In this document: piece after piece, positions 12,401-23,802 of the stretch
Layout: each line of letters opens with the position of its first letter
How positions within the stretch are numbered: position 1 is the first letter of the stretch
Assembly (NCBI GenBank): GCA_028023455.1
Contig: JAQFVV010000042.1
Span: forward strand, 5,225,739-5,289,738
Origin: Epiperipatus broadwayi
Lineage: Eukaryota; Onychophora; Udeonychophora; Euonychophora; Peripatidae
Length of the DNA: 64,000 nt
Reading direction: 5' to 3'
Made by a program: the position numbers and the translations under genes
Notes under the pieces: generated by a model
Seen by the model: only the letters and a program-made list of their open reading frames with translations
What the model was told of the DNA's origin: nothing
The model's database searches: none

Positions 12401-13689
12401 TTTTGATATATTATTTAAAAAATGAAATATAGATTAACAATTTTTTTTTCTTTTGAAAATAAAATTTAAAGGAAATAATCATGAGCATCTAACAGTTTCA
12501 TTAAATCTATTTAAAAACCCAGCTCCATGAGTTAAAAGTCAAATTGTTAGAAACTAATTACTAGAAAACTGAATTATTTAACATTTCAATGGTGATAATA
12601 TTAAAAGCGATGATATAAGATTGAACATAAAAACTTGCCATAAACAATAATCATTATTAAAAGAAGATCAATAAATACTATAGACTATATCCTCCTTCCC
12701 CAAATAAATATAAGTAAACAGATCATTAAATTATCTATCATGAGCTTCACAAGCATTTAATATTGTTTTTATAGTTATAATTTTCTAATGTCGGTGATTA
12801 TGATTGAGAAACATGCCATAAACTCAAGAGCTAGACAATGAAATCATGTCACATGGTTGGATGAATCATCTCAACATTTTCCCCATTATGTTTAGTGACT
12901 GCCATTTCTAATTGTGAAACGTAGTGGAGAAACTGTGAAGATTTGACGAGTCCTAAAATGGCATTCTTTTGATTCAATCCTAACTCTGCATAGATATATC
13001 ACAGCTTACAGATATTAAATAGATTCATATACTGTGAAGTAAATATTTCCAGACATTAACCTCTCCAAAATGATAATGCTCTAATTCCTACTGTTTCAAG
13101 CAATCAAATATTGATTTGAAAATTACATAACTTGAATATTTTTAAGAAATCACAGTTACACTTAAACAAGAAGAAATATCCTTCAGTGATAATGACAGAA
13201 TATTTGATATTTTCCCACTGACAAAATGTTATATAATTCTATTCCATATAGAAGAGCAGTTTTTATTATTAAAGATTGCTCCTATATTAATAAAGATACA
13301 GTACAGATTTACATTATTCTGTCCAATGCTTATACTTCTTTAAGGTAAATATACTAAATATAGTCATTTCTTGTAATAATAGATAATAGGGATGGACTAT
13401 ATCTATTGAAACAAAATGTAGGAAGGATAAACATGCAATCTATTCGAAAACTGCCTATGTTTTATACAAGAGATATATTTAAATAATAATAAAAAGGAAC
13501 TATAGTTAGATTTTTATATAAATAATAATCACTTCAATAGAATTATTTTAAATTATATTGTTTAATTAATTTTAAAATTAAAACTCTTATATCATATGCA
13601 CTGTTAAAATTATTCAGATTTATTTAACTATTATATTTATATTAGAATAATCTAAATATTCTTACCCTTTTAAGTGAAAGCCTGTGATC
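12401..13689. other. AT-rich stretch without recognisable gene
   Basis: No supported coding or repeat boundary is seen. Base composition is slightly less extreme near 12780-13200 but gives no readable frame. Confidence 0.55.
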
Positions 13690-13881
13690 TGACATTTTGT
13701 TATCTGGAAAAAAAAAAATTCTTAAAATTATATTTTTATACAATGTATAAATTTCAAATTTGTACAACATATTTATACATACAAATGACATTTTGTTATC
13801 TGGAAAAAAAAAAATTCTTAAAATTATATTTTTATACAATGTATAAATTTCAAATTTGTACAACATATTTATACATACAAA
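13690..13881. repeat. Perfect tandem duplication, 96 bp x 2
   Basis: Units 13690-13785 and 13786-13881 appear identical, from TGACATTTTGTTATCTGG to TTATACATACAAA. Open frames on both strands across the repeat are duplication artefacts, since the same peptide repeats within each. The near-perfect identity indicates a recent event or an assembly artefact. Confidence 0.95.
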
Positions 13882-16065
13882 TGTGTGGCACATGGGTAGA
13901 GACATGTTTAACTAATATTTAATTAATTATGCATTTAGATCATATACATTTATCTATGCAAATATATATATTTATGATTAGCAGTAAATTTCAGGAGCAA
14001 TCTGAAGCTTTTTTTTAGTTTAATTAAAATACATTGCTTTTCATCAAGAAATAAATAAACATTATTCAGGAAAGAAAAACAAAACAAAATATATAAAAAT
14101 AAATAATACTAAATAAAAATAACTACCTTATACAATAACATTTTTAGTGAAGTTCATAGAAGATTTTTATGTAGAAATTTGAAAACACAATTTAGATTAG
14201 ACTTTCCAAAGAATGCATGTCCATTAGGTATCTCAACTGTATTTCAAAAAAGAATTCTACAATATTTATTTTTTTGCTTCCAAATTAAATATCTTCCAAT
14301 ATTTTATATTTTTCAATATTGTGCCATTTCAATATTTGTCATAAAATAAAATTATTTTCTATCTTTTTATTTTGTAATCTTATTGTTTTGACATAAATGA
14401 CTCATTAGTCTAGGAAGTAGTTCTAAATTTAGACTGCTAAAATGAATTACATAAAAAATGGCAAAACATTACCTTTTGCCTAGTTAGTTATTCATCAAAT
14501 GTCTTTAGACAGAAAACATAATATAGTATTCTATATAAATAGAATGGTATTCATTAAGAAGTAGTAAAATATCTTGATAACTATTTGACAAATACCCAAG
14601 TTCACACATATAAAGAAATTTAAAAAAAAAGGAATATGAATTAATTTAAAAATACAATAACCATTTTCTGCTTCATGAATAACAATAAAAAACTAGATTT
14701 ATATTTTTTTATGCAGTATTATTTTATTCTATTTTTTTTCTGTTTTTTAAATTTTTTAAAAAATTTCTTATCAATTAGAAAGTTAACTAAATGTAAATGA
14801 CTTAACATTTTGATTTAAATATCATAAATATACTGTATTATAAATGTGTACATTTTATAATTTATATAATATTTAAGAAAAACAGGTATATTATACATAT
14901 GTTTATGTATAAAAATGAGACATTTTATTGAGCTAGATAACCAATTAAAGATTTTAATATTATTTCTAAAAAAAAATGTGTAAAACATTCATTAAGAAAT
15001 CAACTTAATGTGCAATAATTCATTTTTTTTTAACAATGTTTCTTCTTTATCATGTAAAAAAATTAAAAAAAATTTCTTAACATTTTTTTTATTTTTTTAA
15101 TGTGTCAATAATTAAATATAACAATAAATCAATAACAAATGCTTTCAACAGATGGTGATAGTGACATACGCACTTCTATAGTTTTATTCATAATTTAAAA
15201 TGTACTTCATCATCTGTATTAGTTAAATATTTATATGCAAATACTGTAATTTAAATTATTATTCTGTTTTTAAAAATTGCACAAAATTTAAATTTACACT
15301 TGGCAAAAGTATTTATATGCAATTCCATAATAATATCTTCAATTCTATTTAAAAAATAACATCAAGTGTTTAGTAATTAAACCATGTTTTGTATCAAAAA
15401 CAGTAAATACATCTGTAAAAAATAAAATCTCAAAAAAAAAAAAAAAAAACAACAGGCTTTAACAGAATATAGATTAAAGCTGTTTGTATTTATAAAAATA
15501 AATAGAAAACTAAATTTTCAATGCAATTCGTAATCCTCAAAGCAATGCTAAATATTTCTAAGTTTCTAATAACAATAAAAAATATAATAATAAAATATAG
15601 AAGTAATCACAGAAAAAGATTATTAGATGATGAAAGTTGTTTCAAAACAAAAAAATTACAAATAAATACTGCATTAATGGAAAATGTAAGAGCAGAAAAA
15701 TCTTTTAGAAACATGGTTGGGGATGGGGGGATAACTATGTACATATCTTAAAATTCTTAGATTTAAAAAATAAAACAATTTTCTTCATAAACAAAAAGTA
15801 AACTTTTCTCATATTTACTATTTCTAAAAATAAGTATTAAAGTATAAATTGATATTATTACATTTTTTTCATACAGGTGACATATATATCATAAAAAAAT
15901 ACAATTCATCATGTAACAAAAGATACTAATTAAACATATCTGCTGATGGTAGAATGGAAGCTATTTTGTAGAACTACAACTGACTAGTCATCACATTTCA
16001 TTATTAATATATATATATATATTTAAAAAATGAAAAAAACTAATACAAAAAACATATTTCCTATA
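13882..16065. other. AT-rich stretch without recognisable gene
   Basis: The stretch holds homopolymers (for example A-rich near 15432-15450), a short GGGGATGGGGGG patch near 15719, and no convincing gene. The 15521-15751 open frame is lysine/asparagine-rich and reads as AT-rich noise. Confidence 0.55.
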
Positions 16066-16185
16066 AACCTTTGGGTTGTCATCTGATCGTTCGTGTCAGC
16101 CGCCAGAGGCGCGATTTCTAGCTAAATTTCTAGAAATATGCCGTTTCCGCGGCCGCACCCAAGCCTTTAAGCATTCTTTGTAAAA

Positions 16186-16310
16186 GAAATCCTAGAAAGA
16201 TTGTTAACTCGGAGTTAAGTCTACTTTCTACGCTAAAAGGTAGAGTATTAACTCGGAAGTTAAGTCTCCTTCCTACGATAAAATCTAGAAAGAGTGTTAA
16301 CTCGGCTTAG
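16186..16310 (+). repeat. 52-bp-class tandem repeat inside GGT-family copy 2
   Basis: The motif CTAGAAAGATTGTTAACTCG, followed by G-AGTTAAGTCT and a CTACG-TAAAA block, recurs about 2.5 times. The last copy degenerates into GGCTTAGCGGCTAACGG. Confidence 0.8.
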
Positions 16311-16589
16311 CGGCTAACGGTGTGGATTTTTCCGATGCTAAAAGCAGAGGAAAATGCCGTAGTTGTTTGTGTCACGCACTATATCGTAATGCTGCGTTAT
16401 GTATTTGATGTAACAATATCGTACTAGGGTGTTTATTTTGATCGTGTCACAATTATTTAAATTTTCATCGGTGCCTTGTTTTTTTTAAGACCAATTGATG
16501 TACTGTTACATTTTATCAATTTTAACAGTATCGTGATTGTTCCTCATAAATTTGTATTCCTCCTAAATTTTCGATTAGGGTGGAATAGT

Positions 16590-16860
16590 GTAAAAAATTT
16601 AAAATCACGCTTTGAGTCACGTTTTAGTGAGAAATTTTCCGAGACAAAAAGTATGGCTAATTCCCACAACAGAAAACTTGGAAAAGATGGGAATTGCCAG
16701 ACACGGGCCAGCGCTGGAATATTTCTACAGCAGAAAAAAACATCCTGCTGCTGAAAGAAAAGATTGGATTGTGCAGCAAATATATGCAGATTTGAGGTCC
16801 GAAAACATCTGCCGACGGAAAGGTTCACTTCGTAAAGGCAAGCTTGTTTGAGGGATTCTA
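16590..16860 (+). pseudogene. Unrecognised coding-like patch in GGT-family copy 2
   Basis: Composition is unusually balanced here, and three overlapping frames are open on the two strands. The most protein-like plus-strand reading (from 16612) contains VRNFPRQKVWLIP and later RKDWIVQQIYADLRSENICR. It may be a remnant of the family's transposase or of captured sequence. No catalytic motif or known domain is recognised, so strand and frame remain uncertain. Confidence 0.3.
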
Positions 16861-16864
16861 AATG

Positions 16865-18195
16865 ACCTTCATCAAATGTCAAAAATAAAAGAAGTAACTT
16901 CAATTTTTATTTAAACGTACATCCCTTCTTCTCCCGATAATTGTTGGCGTCGGCAATCAAATGTAAAATAAAAGAAGTAACTAAAATTTTTATTTAAACG
17001 TAACCCCAAAAACCCCTCTTCTCCCAATAATTGTTGTCGTCGGCAATCAAACGGTCAAATAAAAGGAACGTCAATTATTCTTTAATCGTATAGAAAAAAA
17101 ACAAAAAAAACCCTCCCACTAATTGTCCTGGCCAATCAAATGTAAACCAATCGAAGTAAGACAGTAAATTATTAGTTAAACATAACCCAAATTACTATTC
17201 GAACGTACACCGAAAAAGACTCGCTCTTGTCAATCAAAATTAAAGAAACCTAGACTATTATTGTCCCATTGTCAAATCGAATATTATTTGGGAAAACCCA
17301 AATAATTTATAAACGAAAAAAAAAAAGAAAGTCAAATCGGTTTTCAATCAAATGGTAACCGATAAAAGTAACTTAAATTTTGATTTAAACATACACACGA
17401 ACAAAAACAAAACGCAAAACTCTCTCTCCCAATAATTGTTGTTGCCAAGCACCAAAAAACACCCACCCCTCTCCCTAATTATTGTCAGCAATCAAATGTA
17501 CACCACTACTAAAAGTAACGTAAACTACTATTCTTTAAACGGTTACACCCCTTCTCCCAATAATTGTTGTCTACAATCGTACACACAAAAAAACACCCTT
17601 CCCAGTAATTAGTGTCGGGAATCAAATGTAAACCGATCAAAGTAAGACCGCAACTTATTATTTAAACGTAACCCAAATTACTATTTGAATCTACACCAAA
17701 AAAAACACCCGCTCTTGTCAATAAAAATTAAACAAACAACAACTATTATCGTCCCATTGTCAAAAATATTTATTTGTAGAACCAAAACCATAATTTATAA
17801 ACGAAAGGAAGTCCAATCGGTCGTCCATCAAATGTAAACCGATAAAAGTAAAGGTTTTAAATTTTATTTAAACATAAACACACGCGCGAAAAAAAAAAAA
17901 AAAACACTTCTCCCAATAATTTTTTCGGCAATCAAATGTAAACCTATCAAAGTAACGTAAATTATTATTTAAAGATCCATCATAAAACCCCGTTCTCTCT
18001 TGAATTTTGTCAATCCAATTTTACAAAAACAGTAATATTATTTTTTTAAAAAAAAAAACACAAATTACTATTTGAACACACACCAAAAAAGACCCTTTGG
18101 TAAAAAAAAAAACCAAAACTATTATTATCCCATCGTCAAAAATATTATTTGGGAAAAATAATTCAGAAACGAAAAAAAGTAAACTTTGTAAACAA
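16865..18195 (+). repeat. Degenerate satellite-like array, roughly 80-100 bp units
   Basis: A recurring unit has the order ATCAAATGTAAACC, (G)ATAAAAGTAACG, TAAATTATTATTTAAACGTA, a C-rich CACCCCTTCTCCC block, and AATAATTGTTGTCGGCA. At least a dozen imperfect copies span about 1.3 kb, with insertions and deletions. The array fills most of the transposon interior and stops just before its right terminus. Confidence 0.85.
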
Positions 18196-18319
18196 ACCAA
18201 AAAAAAAGTCAATATTAATAGAGAATCGCTATCCCGGGAACTATATATTAATGTGTTTTTCAGTTAGAAATCGCGCCTCTGGCGGCTAACACGAAGGATC
18301 AGATGACAACCAAACTGTG

Positions 18320-18956
18320 CTTATAAAAATATTCTATATATATATGTAATATATGTTACCAGTATTATCTTGTATAGTTTAATGCAGTAGAAGCATGATG
18401 GAAATGAGCTAGAAATTCCTGGATTCAAATTGCATCATCACTTGGTTACTCAAATGCTATGACTTTCCAAGCATTAGCAAAAAAATAGCATTGGAAAAAT
18501 ATTTACAGCCATGAATAATATTTATAAAGAATTCAGTATTTATTAAAATTTACAAAAGTAGTAGTGATGATAGAATTAAATATTTTATTAAAAAAAAAAA
18601 AAAAATTCACAGCAACCATGGACATAAAAAACTGCAGAAATAAAATATTTAAATATTAAAAATATATAATACTCAGACAAATATACCAGTTACAAAATAA
18701 TAATAATATATTAATGCATATAAAAATATGGATGTAATCTTAAAATTTTAAATATTTTATAAAACTGCATATTAATAATTAGAAATATAATAATATTGAT
18801 TCAAATAACCAAGACAAAAAGAATTTAAAGACAAAAAATGTATAAAAATTAACATATTCTATTCATTCATAAAATATTAAAATATGACATATAGATATAA
18901 AAATTAGAAACATTCTTAACCAATTCCAGAATATAGGAGGATATAAAAAGACTATA
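18320..18956. other. AT-rich stretch without recognisable gene
   Basis: A B-box-like GGATTCAAATTGC occurs near 18421-18433, but no matching A box is convincing. The rest is AT-rich. Confidence 0.5.
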
Positions 18957-19181
18957 AAACTGCAAAAATTAAAACATGGTTTATTACAGAATAAAAAAAA
19001 AAAAATTAAGAAGATAGAGAAAAGAATAACTAATAACAGGAGAAATGAAAAATCATAAAAAGATATAATCTACAAAACTGCAAAAATTAAAACATGGTTT
19101 ATTACAGAACAAAAAAAAAAATGATTAGAAGATAGAGAAAAGAATAATAACTAATAACAGGAGAAATGAAAAATCATGAAC
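18957..19181 (+). repeat. Tandem duplication, 118-bp period x 2
   Basis: The blocks AAACTGCAAAAATTAAAACA, TGGTTTATTACAGAA and CTAATAACAGGAGAAATGAA occur twice, 118 bp apart, with small indels. Confidence 0.9.
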
Positions 19182-19579
19182 ATATATTTATTATTTTAAC
19201 ATATGGATATAAAAATCAAAACCACTAAGATATTATATTAAAGTTGCTAACAAAAGGAAAAGGATACGAAAGCCATTACATTAAATATAATAATAAAAAA
19301 AAAAGCATAAGTATATACAAAACATTCATAAAATTAAATAATGACTGTTGATAAACATGAAAGAAAAAATATATAATATATAAAGTGTCCCAAGACAATT
19401 AATGAATACACTTTTACATTATTATTTTTTAAAAAAAAACTAATAAATAATGGCTGAAAAGAGAATAAACTTTGTGAAAAAAAAAAAATATTATAAGGCG
19501 TTACTAAAAGTATCAAAACATAGGTGAATTTGCAAAGATGTATTTAAAAAAATTCACACACTGATCCATCGATATAAAT

Positions 19580-19765
19580 CAGCATTGCTTGTGTCAAATG
19601 TTTGAAACAGGAAAAACAGCTCAAGATGTCCACAAGCATCAAACTGGAAACTTCATAAAAAAATGGAAACTTGCATTCAATCATCAAAACAAAAATGTTT
19701 GGCAGATGGTTCATAATGTTCACTGCATTTTGAAGCCAACCACTGTTGAAGATGAGGTTTTATTT
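19580..19765 (+). pseudogene. Broken THAP-type zinc finger
   Basis: Reading three frames in succession gives the C2CH pattern of a THAP DNA-binding domain. CVKC sits at 19590-19601 (C-x2-C), then comes TGNFIKKWKLAFNHQNKN in the next frame with the conserved Trp, then C-S-L-H-F-E-A-N-H-C at 19717 onward (C-x2-H followed by F-E). The spacing of about 38 residues between the second Cys and third Cys suits the family. Two frameshifts make it dead. THAP domains occur in P-element-like transposases and in host regulators derived from them; no transposase core is seen downstream, only a Lys/Glu-rich coiled-coil-like relic to about 19995. Confidence 0.55.
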
Positions 19766-20029
19766 TCAGATAAAAGCATTTCTCTATTATTATCATGATA
19801 TAAAGGTCTATTGTGATGAAAATATACCAAAAAGATAGATTCAACAAGAACTCATGCCAATGGAGATATATAAGAAAAATATTTATGAGGCAACAATTCT
19901 TGAAGTGAAAGCAGTTATTGAAAAAGAAAGCAACCAACTTGCAAATGAATTGCTCAATATTGTTGATAGCATTGTTATCAATGTTTGGTCCTGAATTTTT
20001 ATCAGTTTGAACATATGGATACATAAATG

Positions 20030-23000
20030 ATTAGTTGTATCCTGATACAGAAATATTATGTATATACATACATGCTACACATTCAAATTATTGTATTATT
20101 TTTATCTTGCCATACCAATACATGAATAATATTGTCAAGATTTAATTTACTGTATATTCAATAGATAATGATAAAAAAATTTATAATCTAGTTCAGAAAA
20201 CAATATCTAAATTCCATTATGGATAAAGATCTTTTATAATGAATTTTTGTAATCATCGTAATATATTGCTATATGACTTTTTTAGATATTACAATATTAT
20301 TTGTATGCTTTGATATTAATATAATAATTTTAGATTCTATCATATCAATACTAATTTTAAATATATAAATATTTCTTCTAGAATGATCTTTCATCGTCTG
20401 CCAATAATATGTTCATTATTATGATGATGGAAGCCAGTGATTCATTTCGTTAATGAATTTTAGTCTTCTTTTAATCTTAACCTTTATGGGCTTTAGCCCT
20501 AAACATTTTTCCAATGACTTAGTTATTTCATAACCAATATAAGGCAATTTCAATCTGTCCATTTGTGCTTATCAAACTTCAAGTTTAATAAAAATTGTAG
20601 TTTCTAACTCCTCTCATTCCCTATAAACATTGCATTTTATTCCTTAGGTTTTATAATAAACTGGACTGTCCATAATATACATAAAAGATTGTTTATTGCT
20701 AAATGCCAAGATAGAAGACTCTGATGAGTCAGTAGTTAATATGCAATAAAAAACATAAGGTAACTATGACAACCATTAGATTCACATAGATTCATTATAA
20801 AAGAAATCATTCATCACTTTTTTATAACATACTATCTAAATATTTGTTAAAGCTGCTCAAATATATTGTATATAAATATATATACATAAATTTCCAATTA
20901 CAAAATAAAATTGTATATATTTTTATGAAATAAATGTACTACTAAGCACCAAGATATAAAACTGGATTAATATTATTCAAAAATCATTAGATTCAATAAT
21001 GTACATCCTTTCTGTTTTAGTATTAAACCAAATAATAGTTAATAAACATATTTAATAAAAAAAATATTTTTCAGTCATTAGAATTTTAAAATATGTAATT
21101 AAATATTTTTCATTAAATGTCAGTATAATTCAACTTAAAAAAATCTGTGACTTCTTATTTCAATCTCTTAAAAATTGCACAATTTTCTTCTATTTTTAAA
21201 ATGTGTAGGTTAAATTATAAACAAAAGTATTAGTATTATTTGATACCAAAAATATCAAAACATAAGATTTGAACATTTTAAAATACAGTAATTATGAAAT
21301 AGTAATAATTTTAAATAAATTGTTTTCTGTAAAGCATCAGCAATATTTTAATTATTAAAATAAGATTAATTTTAATTTGTGAGACTTTTGATATATTATC
21401 ACATATGCCTTTCTTGGTTATACCAAATTTTATAGGATTGAGAAATGAAAGCACTACCCTTCTTTCAAGTTTTTTTTTAAAAAAGAACAGAATCAAATTA
21501 ATCAGATATATAAAATTCATGTTTATCAAAAATAACTGTTAAAAATGAGAAATAGATTATAATAAGAATTTATGGGCACAGAATTATAATGCTACTCTTT
21601 ATTTTAATATAACTTAAGGAAACTTTAAAAAAAAAAAGTTTATGCATGATTACAATTTCTAAATATTATATAATCTTTTAAATAATTCTGAACTTTTTTC
21701 TTACTTTTCTATACAAACAAATAAATTCGGCATGGGTCTTTGGAGATCTGAGAGTAAACATTTATTTTTAGTTTTTTTCAAAATCTAATGTCATACTGGC
21801 TAAGAATAACTTCTCACAAGTAAATGAGAATTGATACTATTTCTAGTTCTAATACTTTTAAAGAATTAGAATTTATATTAAACTATTAATAATCATTTAA
21901 GGTTAATATTGAACATTTTATTTTATTGGAATGTTATAGACTATGTAAAATAAATTTGCATAAAACTGTGCTCATTTATTTAAACTGATTCCATTTTTAT
22001 TACTTTATTTGTGATAGTTTATAGTCCAAGTTTAAAAGAAGAGTTTTTGCCATTATTCCCTTTATAAAATGTTTGAATGCAATTGTTATTATTTAAGAAA
22101 ATTTGGTTATTTCTTTTAGTTTGCAAAATTTTGAATGCTATAGTATATACATCTTTTAAGTTTCATAACCCTCACTTTATAAGATCTTTCTAGAGAATGT
22201 TACAAATAGATAAATTAATTTCATTAAAATTTAATAAAGCTGGGGATATTAAAATGCAGTTCAGGAATATAAATTCCAACCATTTCATAGCAAAAATTTT
22301 AGTTAAGCAAAAAGATTAACTTTTTTAAATATTCAATAATAATAATGAAATTCCTTGTCCTTAAAATTTTAGCTTAATTTTACTAAAATGTCACAATTCA
22401 ACAGCTCTTGGTAAGTTATATTCAATCGAAACTAAAACAAATTGCAAAAACACAGATAATTTATTTTTTTGAGTGATATAAATTCAATTTATCTGATTCA
22501 AGATACATGTATTTAAGAATTTCTATTTCAACTAATTAAAAACTACACGATAATTTAGGCCTTCCTATGCATGTTATTTTATTAGTGAACTTTGGATTAA
22601 GTCAATGAAATGAGCTAGCTAAATTTAAATGTTTTTAGCATAGTGGATAGGCTAAAAGTTGCTTAGTATAAGATTATTTTATTATAGTTATAATAATTTT
22701 AACAACAAATTAAATAGTTATACCCCACCTAATTTTTTTAAAACAAAAAAAATATTACGGTCAAGTTATGATAAAGAAACTAGATAAAAAATAAATTTAT
22801 TTTTTGTCACAAGCACTATGTGTAAATATGATTTGGCTGACAAATATACATAAACACAATTTGTCCCATTGAAAAGGTGCCTGGTTATCTCTCAAGCTGC
22901 ATATAGCATCATCTCTTTCAATCAAAGTATGTGCTACATAGTGACAGTTTAACTATTACCAAAAATTTTAAAGTGAAGTATCTGGATCATAAGTTATAGC

Positions 23001-23348
23001 ATGAAATGTAACAATATGGTTCATATCTTTATGGAAAACCTGCCATCATGAAATTTTGTAAAGCAATTGAAAAAATTCTTGGAATTCATGGCTTCACTGC
23101 CATATACAGTTTTGATCATTTCATATGTTTAAAAACAGTTTTGTCCAATTTAAAACAAAATTAAACATTAGTATATTGTTCCATTGTGAGTTAAGATGCA
23201 AAACATATATTTCATGTTGTAATTCATATTACAGACACATTAACACTTATTTTTATAATGAATAATTAAACTTTATCACTATATAAAATGTGTTGATTTA
23301 GAAATAGCACTGCAAGTAGATTGGAAAAAGAACCAGTCATCTTCTTAC
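20030..23348. other. AT-rich stretch without recognisable gene
   Basis: A less AT-biased patch at about 22850-23110 has no readable domain on either strand. The remainder is simple AT-rich sequence. Confidence 0.55.
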
Positions 23349-23802
23349 TGTAACATACTATAAATATATTAAATTTAAGCGTAAACAGATAATATATAAT
23401 AACGTGAAAGCTAAACACCTTCAAACAGATACGCTTTAAAAATGCTTACGTGACAGCCAATCAGATGGAATAATGGCATCACATGGGACTCTAAATTCTA
23501 AAACACAAGCCAGAACTAGATCTTTTTCTAATAGTTCTGGCTTGTGTTTTAGAATTTAGAGTCCCATGTGATGCCATTATTCCATCTGATTGGCTGTCAT
23601 GTAAGCATTTTTAAAGCGTATCTGTTTGAAGGTGTTTAGCTTTCACGTCCCCATCTTTTTCTAATAGTTCTGGCTTGTGTTTTAGAATTTAGAGTCCCAT
23701 GTGATGCCATTATTCCATCTGATTGGCTGTCACGTAAGCATTTTTAAAGCGTATCTGTTTGAAAGTGTTTAGCTTTCACGTTATTATATTGTAACATACT
23801 AT
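23349..23802. mobile_element. Inverted/tandem repeat element bounded by 13-bp direct repeats
   Basis: TGTAACATACTAT occurs at 23349-23361 and 23790-23802. Between them, a left arm (about 23397-23520) is the inverse of two direct right-hand units (about 23521-23653 and 23654-23787, period 133). Arm identity is very high. The outermost arm sequence is ATAATAACGTGAAAGC and its inverse. The pattern 'one inverted copy plus tandem copies with a variable TSD' resembles Penelope-like or circular-template retroposition rather than a classical TIR transposon. No ribozyme core was found. The arms contain AGCCAATCAG, a CCAAT-box-like motif. Confidence 0.7.

Larger units (their letters stand above)
16066..18319. 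mobile_element. DNA transposon, GGT-family copy 2, carrying a tandem array
   Basis: The element (16074-18311, 2238 bp) has inverted termini of about 48 bp. They run inward from both ends as GGTTGTCATCTGATC, then TTCGTGT(C/T)AGCCGCCAGA and GGCGCGATTTCTA, with only two mismatches. Flanks AACCTTTG (16066-16073) and AAACTGTG (18312-18319) agree at 6 of 8 positions, consistent with an aged 8-bp TSD. The left subterminal CCGTTTCCGCGGCCGCAC is the inverse of the motif in the copy at 11224-12400, which ties the two into one family. The interior has a 52-bp repeat, an unrecognised coding-like patch and a long degenerate tandem array. Confidence 0.85.

Noticed and set aside
13642-13922. Overlapping open frames on both strands
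   Set aside because: They arise from the perfect 96-bp duplication and repeat the same peptide; no real gene.
20718-20745. CTGATGAGTC resembling the start of a hammerhead
   Set aside because: No GAC-GAAAC partner follows within range; GACTC/GAGTC is just a short palindrome.
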